Source: Bacillota bacterium (GTDB taxonomy: Bacteria > Bacillota_I > Bacilli_A > RFN20 > CAG-826). From it: 9,459 nucleotides of DNA. Shown piece by piece: positions 5,735 to 9,459 of the stretch; the first letter of the stretch is position 1; each line of letters opens with the position of its first letter. Both the position numbers and the translations under genes were made by a program. The stretch lies in the NCBI GenBank assembly GCA_023457325.1, contig JAEWLX010000086.1, positions 1 through 9,459 on the forward strand, in the 5' to 3' direction. A model generated the notes under the pieces. The model worked only from the letters and a program-made list of their open reading frames with translations, was not told where the DNA came from and searched no databases.

Positions 5735-7012
5735 CTATTTAGGGCCATAGCCTTCTAGACCATCGGGACTCGAAACGCTTCCGTATGCTTTGCAGCTTGT
5801 TACGGTTGTGTTGCATTCAGAAGAACTTGCCCAGGCATTCGTGTCTATATATTTAACGTTTTGTCTCCATGCGCAATTAAAAGACAAGCATTTTACATAT
5901 TGTTTGTTTACTGAAAAATAGACAGCAAATTCAGTCGGAGTAAACGAGATAAGAACCGCTATTTCGTTATCTTCAGATTCAATTGCTTCAGTCGTAAAGT
6001 GCTCAGACAAGTCGAATATCTTCCACGCACCATCAGAACAGCTTTGCATACGATATATCCTTGTTGCGCTCGGAGTTGTTGTTGAACCGTCAGGATTTGA
6101 ATCCTTTGTATCTTGATAGATTATACGGAAATGCGACAAAGATCTATTGCTTATCGTGCTTCCTTCTGTGAGCCCGTTCAATTGGAAAACAGAGCTAACC
6201 GACTTGGAAGCGTTTGCTGTTAGTTCACTCAATTTGCTTGTCATTTTTATTTCGACTGTGTAATCACTAATCATTAATCCGCCAGCGTTTTCATATGCAT
6301 ATATTTGCCCTGTTGCTTTTGGAAATGTAATAGTCTTATCTTCACGCACGACAGCAGTGATTACATCAATGTTTTTGACTACTGATCCATCTACAACATT
6401 TGCCCTCACGTTGTGGTATTCAAAAGGGCCACCCTCTTCGTTGGCGGTATAACCGATAATTTTCACTGTGTACGAGGTTTCAGCAGCGACATTAGAAATG
6501 ACATAGTTAGCCTTAGCGTTTGAATAAGTAATAACTCCATCTTTTACCTCTCCACTATCGTCGGATGCTTGAATCCCGATGCTTGTGGCCTCTGCTTCTG
6601 ACAAATCATTTCCATCAAAAGTAATCACGCCAGATATTTCAAAGTTTGTATCTAGGATAATTTTTATCGTGTTGCTCAAAACCGCCGCGAAAGAAAAAGG
6701 GTATTCCACGTCGGGCGTTTCGCTCAGCAATTTGTTATTCCATCTTACTGAGTTGAAAAGAAATCCTTCTCTAAGCACAATTTTGAAGTTAACGAGATCA
6801 CCATAGTAATAAGCATTATCACCGCGCTCGTATTGGACGCTTGCGCCATTGCTTGTTGATGTCACGTTAAAAGCGGCTTGCTGCCTATCTTCAGAAGACG
6901 AATCGCTCGTCGATGACGAATCAGTGTCAGAGACGCCTGGACCTCCATTGCAAGCGGACAAAACAAAAGCACTAAAAATGGCGACATTAATGAATTTCAC
7001 AAATTTTGACAT
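5735..7012 (-). CDS. Multidomain surface lipoprotein, probably beta-sandwich modules
   Basis: The 425-aa product has a lipoprotein signal peptide (lipobox LSAC, Cys21) and a Ser/Asp-rich linker (28-43). Residues about 48-121 form a module with an NAYYYGDLVNF element. It is clearly related to the N-terminal module of the divergent gene at 7209. Residues about 126-217 (ISGVITFDGNDLSEA onward, with AETSYTVKIIGY) look like a carboxypeptidase-regulatory-type beta-sandwich. Residues about 226-412 alternate short strands with TEFAVYFSVNKQYVKCLSF, as in laminin-G/concanavalin-like jelly rolls. This C-terminal part holds Cys at 325, 375, 380, 400 and 407. No catalytic motif was recognised, so binding of a glycan or other surface ligand is a guess. 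AAGGAG (7021-7026) lies 8 nt before the ATG and settles the start. The stop is TAG. Confidence 0.82.
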   Translation of the reverse strand: MSKFVKFINVAIFSAFVLSACNGGPGVSDTDSSSTSDSSSEDRQQAAFNVTSTSNGASVQYERGDNAYYYGDLVNFKIVLREGFLFNSVRWNNKLLSETPDVEYPFSFAAVLSNTIKIILDTNFEISGVITFDGNDLSEAEATSIGIQASDDSGEVKDGVITYSNAKANYVISNVAAETSYTVKIIGYTANEEGGPFEYHNVRANVVDGSVVKNIDVITAVVREDKTITFPKATGQIYAYENAGGLMISDYTVEIKMTSKLSELTANASKSVSSVFQLNGLTEGSTISNRSLSHFRIIYQDTKDSNPDGSTTTPSATRIYRMQSCSDGAWKIFDLSEHFTTEAIESEDNEIAVLISFTPTEFAVYFSVNKQYVKCLSFNCAWRQNVKYIDTNAWASSSECNTTVTSCKAYGSVSSPDGLEGYGPK

Positions 7013-7066
7013 TGTTATTTCTCCTTATATTTGCACCCATAAATGGAAGATTTTTGATTCGATATT

Positions 7067-7075
7067 AATATAACA
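7067..7075 (-). promoter_or_regulatory. Possible extended -10 promoter of the 425-aa lipoprotein gene
   Basis: The reverse strand reads TGTTATATT (7075 to 7067), a TGn plus TATATT extended -10. The -35 region is weak. It lies 54 nt upstream of the ATG at 7012, leaving a leader with the AAGGAG site. It is the best candidate found in the AT-rich divergent gap. Confidence 0.35.
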
Positions 7076-7154
7076 TAAATAACTTTGAATCATTAAACTT
7101 TTTTACACATAAGGCAAAAAAATAATCAATATGCCAGGAAATTTGTAAAACTAA

Positions 7155-7183
7155 TTTTCTTTTTGAAATATTCTTATTATAAT
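7155..7183 (+). promoter_or_regulatory. Possible promoter of the esterase lipoprotein gene
   Basis: A perfect -10 TATAAT (7178-7183) is preceded 17 nt upstream by TTTTCT (7155-7160), only half matching TTGACA. Transcription would begin near 7190, just before the AGGAG ribosome site (7194-7198), giving a short leader of about 19 nt. Confidence 0.45.
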
Positions 7184-7208
7184 AAGTGAGAATAGGAGCG
7201 CGTACAAC

Positions 7209-9459
7209 ATGACAAAAAAAACATTATTACTAGTTTCGCCGTTTTTACTTATACCAATCGCTTCATGCTCATTCATAGGGAATTCATTAGAAGGAGGCAG
7301 CGATACTATGTCGACGACAGATTCTATCTCCACAAGTAACGATAGTGGGACAACAAGTCAAGATGATGGTAAGGCAGTTATTACTGTGCAAGGTGAAAAT
7401 GCTACAATTTCATTTGAGTTTAACCAAAATTCATACTACGTTGATGAGAAGGTCAAATTCCGAGCTATGCCTTATGATAATTATACTTTGTTGAGCATAA
7501 CTCATAATGGAATCGAATTAGAACCAAGCGGCACTAACGCTTTCCCTTACGAATTTACAGCCGAAAAACAAAACAACATCGTTATTAATTCGGTAGAGAC
7601 ATCGTCCGTCATCTCCTCATATGTTTTAGGCAAAGAGGGAGCTTTTATCAATGGCGAGGTCTTGACTAATTTAGTTAATCTTGAAAAAGATTACAATTTA
7701 CCTTCCGCGCTGTGCGAAGGATATAAGTTTGAAGGCTGGTACGCGAATGATGAATTTACGGGCGAGCCTATTGTCACTATTCCAGCAACCAACAAAAGCG
7801 CTTTTACTTTTTATGCAAAATTCAGCGCAGCTACAGCCAAAGTCGTCCTCTTTTCTGGACAATCCAACGCAGTCGGAAACTCGTGGTACGAGAATTTAAA
7901 GTTCAGAAATTTAATTTCTGAAGCGGAATATCAAAAATATCTTACAGGATTTCGGAACGCTCAAATTTATTCCTACAATGATGCCGAATCCGGAGATGGC
8001 TATCAGTCAGATGATTTCGAAGATGTAAAATTTGGCCAAGGAGCCGACACGAGAAGATTTGGTCCAGAAGTCACAATGGCTGAAACCCTCGGCAAACTCT
8101 ATCCTAATGAAATAGTTTATATTCTGAAAATGACCCGCGGCGGCGCGAGGTTAAAAGACGAATTTCTCAGCCCCTCATCATTTGTCTTTGGCGGCCCCCT
8201 TTATTATCAGATGATAGGCCGCTTCGACAATGGTTTAAAAATCCTCGAAGGGAGAGGACTTACCCCAGAAATATCATCATTTATATGGATTCAAGGCGAA
8301 TCGGACGCTAGCAGCTATGCTGATGATTACTATTCATTGCAGGTAAATTTATTTGATGACATTCGCGAAAGATACGCATCGTATGCATCTGGAAACGGAA
8401 TTAGCGTCATCCAACTTGGCGTTCCTGATTTCTTTACAAATTACGCCACTGTCAATAAAGCCAAAGATGATTATGCAAAAAAATCGAATATCGCATATTT
8501 TATACCTGTTGATACCTTCCATTACAATCAGGAAGGTGAACCAAATCCTGTGACGGGTGAGATAACCTCAGTCGATAATTATCACTATGATTCTGAATCA
8601 TCTCTCAAAATGGGTGAAGAGATCGGTGCAAAGGTTGCTGAGATTCTTAAAGAAGAAGCGAGAACAATCACCGATCCAGACAAAGGACAATACACCTCAT
8701 CTTTAAAAACAGCAGCCGATCTATTTGATAATCACGATGCGACTTTTGCTGGTGAAGGCGCTATCAAATCAGTTGATGTGGCTGCTGAAGGCAACTATGT
8801 TGTAGCTGAAGTAGTAAAGGCCTATTCAACAACATCCAAATGGACAGACTTTTCGCTTTCTTTGGATGGAACTTCAGGGTACGCCGATAGCAAGTACGTT
8901 AAATTCGAATATAGTTTTGTTGGACGAAGCGCGTCCGTGACGATCAACGGCGAAAAAACGTGGATTCCGTTCGGCAGCGCAGCCAAAGGAGTCTATATGA
9001 CAATTCCCAATGGTTTTCCGGAAGAAGGGGAGTTAGTTTCCATCCTCTTCGCAATCGATGTGACGAAGTTTGCCATGACTCAACCGGCTCAATACCTTGG
9101 CGTATCTGATGGAACTGATGCCGCATGCGATTATTCAACTGCGACATTTAAAAAGCTGACATTGGTCAATAGCTATTATACATACGACGGCTCTCCATAC
9201 ACTCCAACATCAGTTGATCCCGGTAAAGGAGAAGGAGTCGCGATAAAGAACGCTCTATTAAATACACCGTATATTTCGTATACAGCAACGACATCCTACA
9301 AAGGCATTGCCCTAACTCAAGATACAAATAATATCTATGTTAAAGTTAAGCGCTCATTAAGCGGCAGCTGCGCGATAAATTTGTTAATCAATGGTTATGG
9401 TTTAGAAGGGTATTTCTTTTCTTCTGGAGAGTTTTATGTCAGTGTTGGCCACTTGCTAG
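7209..9459 (+). CDS. Multidomain lipoprotein with SASA/SGNH-type carbohydrate O-acetylesterase domain (3' partial)
   Basis: The frame is open for 750 codons from the ATG at 7209 to the window end. AGGAG (7194-7198) lies 10 nt upstream. The signal peptide ends in lipobox IASC (Cys20), followed by a Ser/Thr/Asp linker. Residues about 56-130 are the module shared with the divergent lipoprotein (NSYYVDEKVKF). Residues about 138-205 form an InlB-type repeat (GYKFEGWYANDEFTG, then TFYAKF). Residues about 211-480 match SASA-family SGNH esterases: VVLFSGQSNAVGNS (212-225) with nucleophile Ser219, FGPEVTMAETLG (284-295), WIQGESDASS (360-369), and DNYHY (456-460) with the Asp456/His459 pair. These enzymes remove O-acetyl groups from sialic acids or xylan-type glycans (family knowledge). 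Residues about 510-655 resemble a glycan-binding jelly roll, and another domain begins after about 660. The likely site is the outer cell surface. The exact substrate cannot be told. Confidence 0.88.
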   Translation, partial: MTKKTLLLVSPFLLIPIASCSFIGNSLEGGSDTMSTTDSISTSNDSGTTSQDDGKAVITVQGENATISFEFNQNSYYVDEKVKFRAMPYDNYTLLSITHNGIELEPSGTNAFPYEFTAEKQNNIVINSVETSSVISSYVLGKEGAFINGEVLTNLVNLEKDYNLPSALCEGYKFEGWYANDEFTGEPIVTIPATNKSAFTFYAKFSAATAKVVLFSGQSNAVGNSWYENLKFRNLISEAEYQKYLTGFRNAQIYSYNDAESGDGYQSDDFEDVKFGQGADTRRFGPEVTMAETLGKLYPNEIVYILKMTRGGARLKDEFLSPSSFVFGGPLYYQMIGRFDNGLKILEGRGLTPEISSFIWIQGESDASSYADDYYSLQVNLFDDIRERYASYASGNGISVIQLGVPDFFTNYATVNKAKDDYAKKSNIAYFIPVDTFHYNQEGEPNPVTGEITSVDNYHYDSESSLKMGEEIGAKVAEILKEEARTITDPDKGQYTSSLKTAADLFDNHDATFAGEGAIKSVDVAAEGNYVVAEVVKAYSTTSKWTDFSLSLDGTSGYADSKYVKFEYSFVGRSASVTINGEKTWIPFGSAAKGVYMTIPNGFPEEGELVSILFAIDVTKFAMTQPAQYLGVSDGTDAACDYSTATFKKLTLVNSYYTYDGSPYTPTSVDPGKGEGVAIKNALLNTPYISYTATTSYKGIALTQDTNNIYVKVKRSLSGSCAINLLINGYGLEGYFFSSGEFYVSVGHLL

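Larger units (their letters stand above)
7013..7208. other. Divergent AT-rich intergenic region between two lipoprotein genes
   Basis: This 196-nt gap separates the two divergent lipoprotein starts and must hold both promoters. It is AT-rich with short A/T runs. Candidate -10 boxes lie at 7067-7075 (-) and 7178-7183 (+). I saw no clear operator palindrome, riboswitch or small gene in it. Confidence 0.7.

Noticed and set aside
7163..7183. TTGAAA (7163-7168) as -35 for the TATAAT at 7178
   Set aside because: The spacer would be only 9 nt, too short for a sigma-A promoter.
7151..7333. Minus-strand 60-codon ORF covering the start of the esterase lipoprotein gene
   Set aside because: It overlaps the promoter, signal peptide and linker of a clear gene and shows no ribosome site.
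8944..9147. Minus-strand 67-codon ORF inside the esterase lipoprotein gene
   Set aside because: It is antisense to a continuous 750-codon frame with domain matches, and its composition is that of a chance reading.
1..9459. Mycoplasma-type genetic code (TGA as Trp), suggested by AT-richness and lipoprotein style
   Set aside because: The tldD-type gene ends in TGA at the ATGA junction, the unknown + strand gene ends in TGA, and Trp is written TGG in the genes read.

Overview
The window looks like chromosomal DNA of a low-GC Bacilli/Firmicutes-type bacterium, probably an uncultured gut lineage (inference). The genes are AT-rich, most have AGGAGG-type ribosome sites, intergenic gaps are small, and there are three secreted lipoproteins with Ser/Asp/Thr-rich linkers. 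TGA ends the tldD-like gene and the unknown + strand gene, and Trp is TGG, so the standard bacterial code is used and not the Mycoplasma/Spiroplasma code. No tRNA, rRNA, IS element, CRISPR array or phage gene was seen.

Layout. 1-449 (-) is a mechanosensitive channel MscL whose C-terminal end lies outside the window. 582-1433 (+) is a DegV/FakB-type fatty-acid-binding protein with a clear sigma-A promoter that fixes its start. A two-tier hairpin at 1458-1510 serves as a terminator for both converging transcription units. 4970-1521 (-) is an apparent three-gene operon: tldD-like metalloprotease, tldE/pmbA-like partner (ATGA overlap), then, 16 bp downstream, a membrane-anchored lipoprotein carrying a barnase-type ribonuclease domain. 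5047-5655 (+) is an unrecognised ~200-aa protein, divergent from tldD, with a TATAAT box lying on its possible start codons.

7012-5735 (-) and 7209-9459 (+, runs off the end) are two divergent lipoprotein genes sharing a 196-bp intergenic region. They share an N-terminal module of about 75 residues. The second is a large multidomain protein with an InlB-type repeat and an SGNH/SASA-type carbohydrate O-acetylesterase domain with an intact Ser, QGESD and Asp-x-x-His set. It has no stop in the window, so its reading frame stays open from 7209 to the last base.

How the parts fit. The window mixes housekeeping genes (mscL, degV/fakB, tldDE) with cell-surface functions: a surface nuclease and a pair of related surface lipoproteins that probably bind or deacetylate host or dietary glycans (inference). 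The most unusual points are the barnase-like lipoprotein placed behind tldDE with no visible barstar-type inhibitor, and the divergent lipoprotein pair built from shared modules. No gene-free stretch exceeds 300 bases; the longest is 7013-7208.
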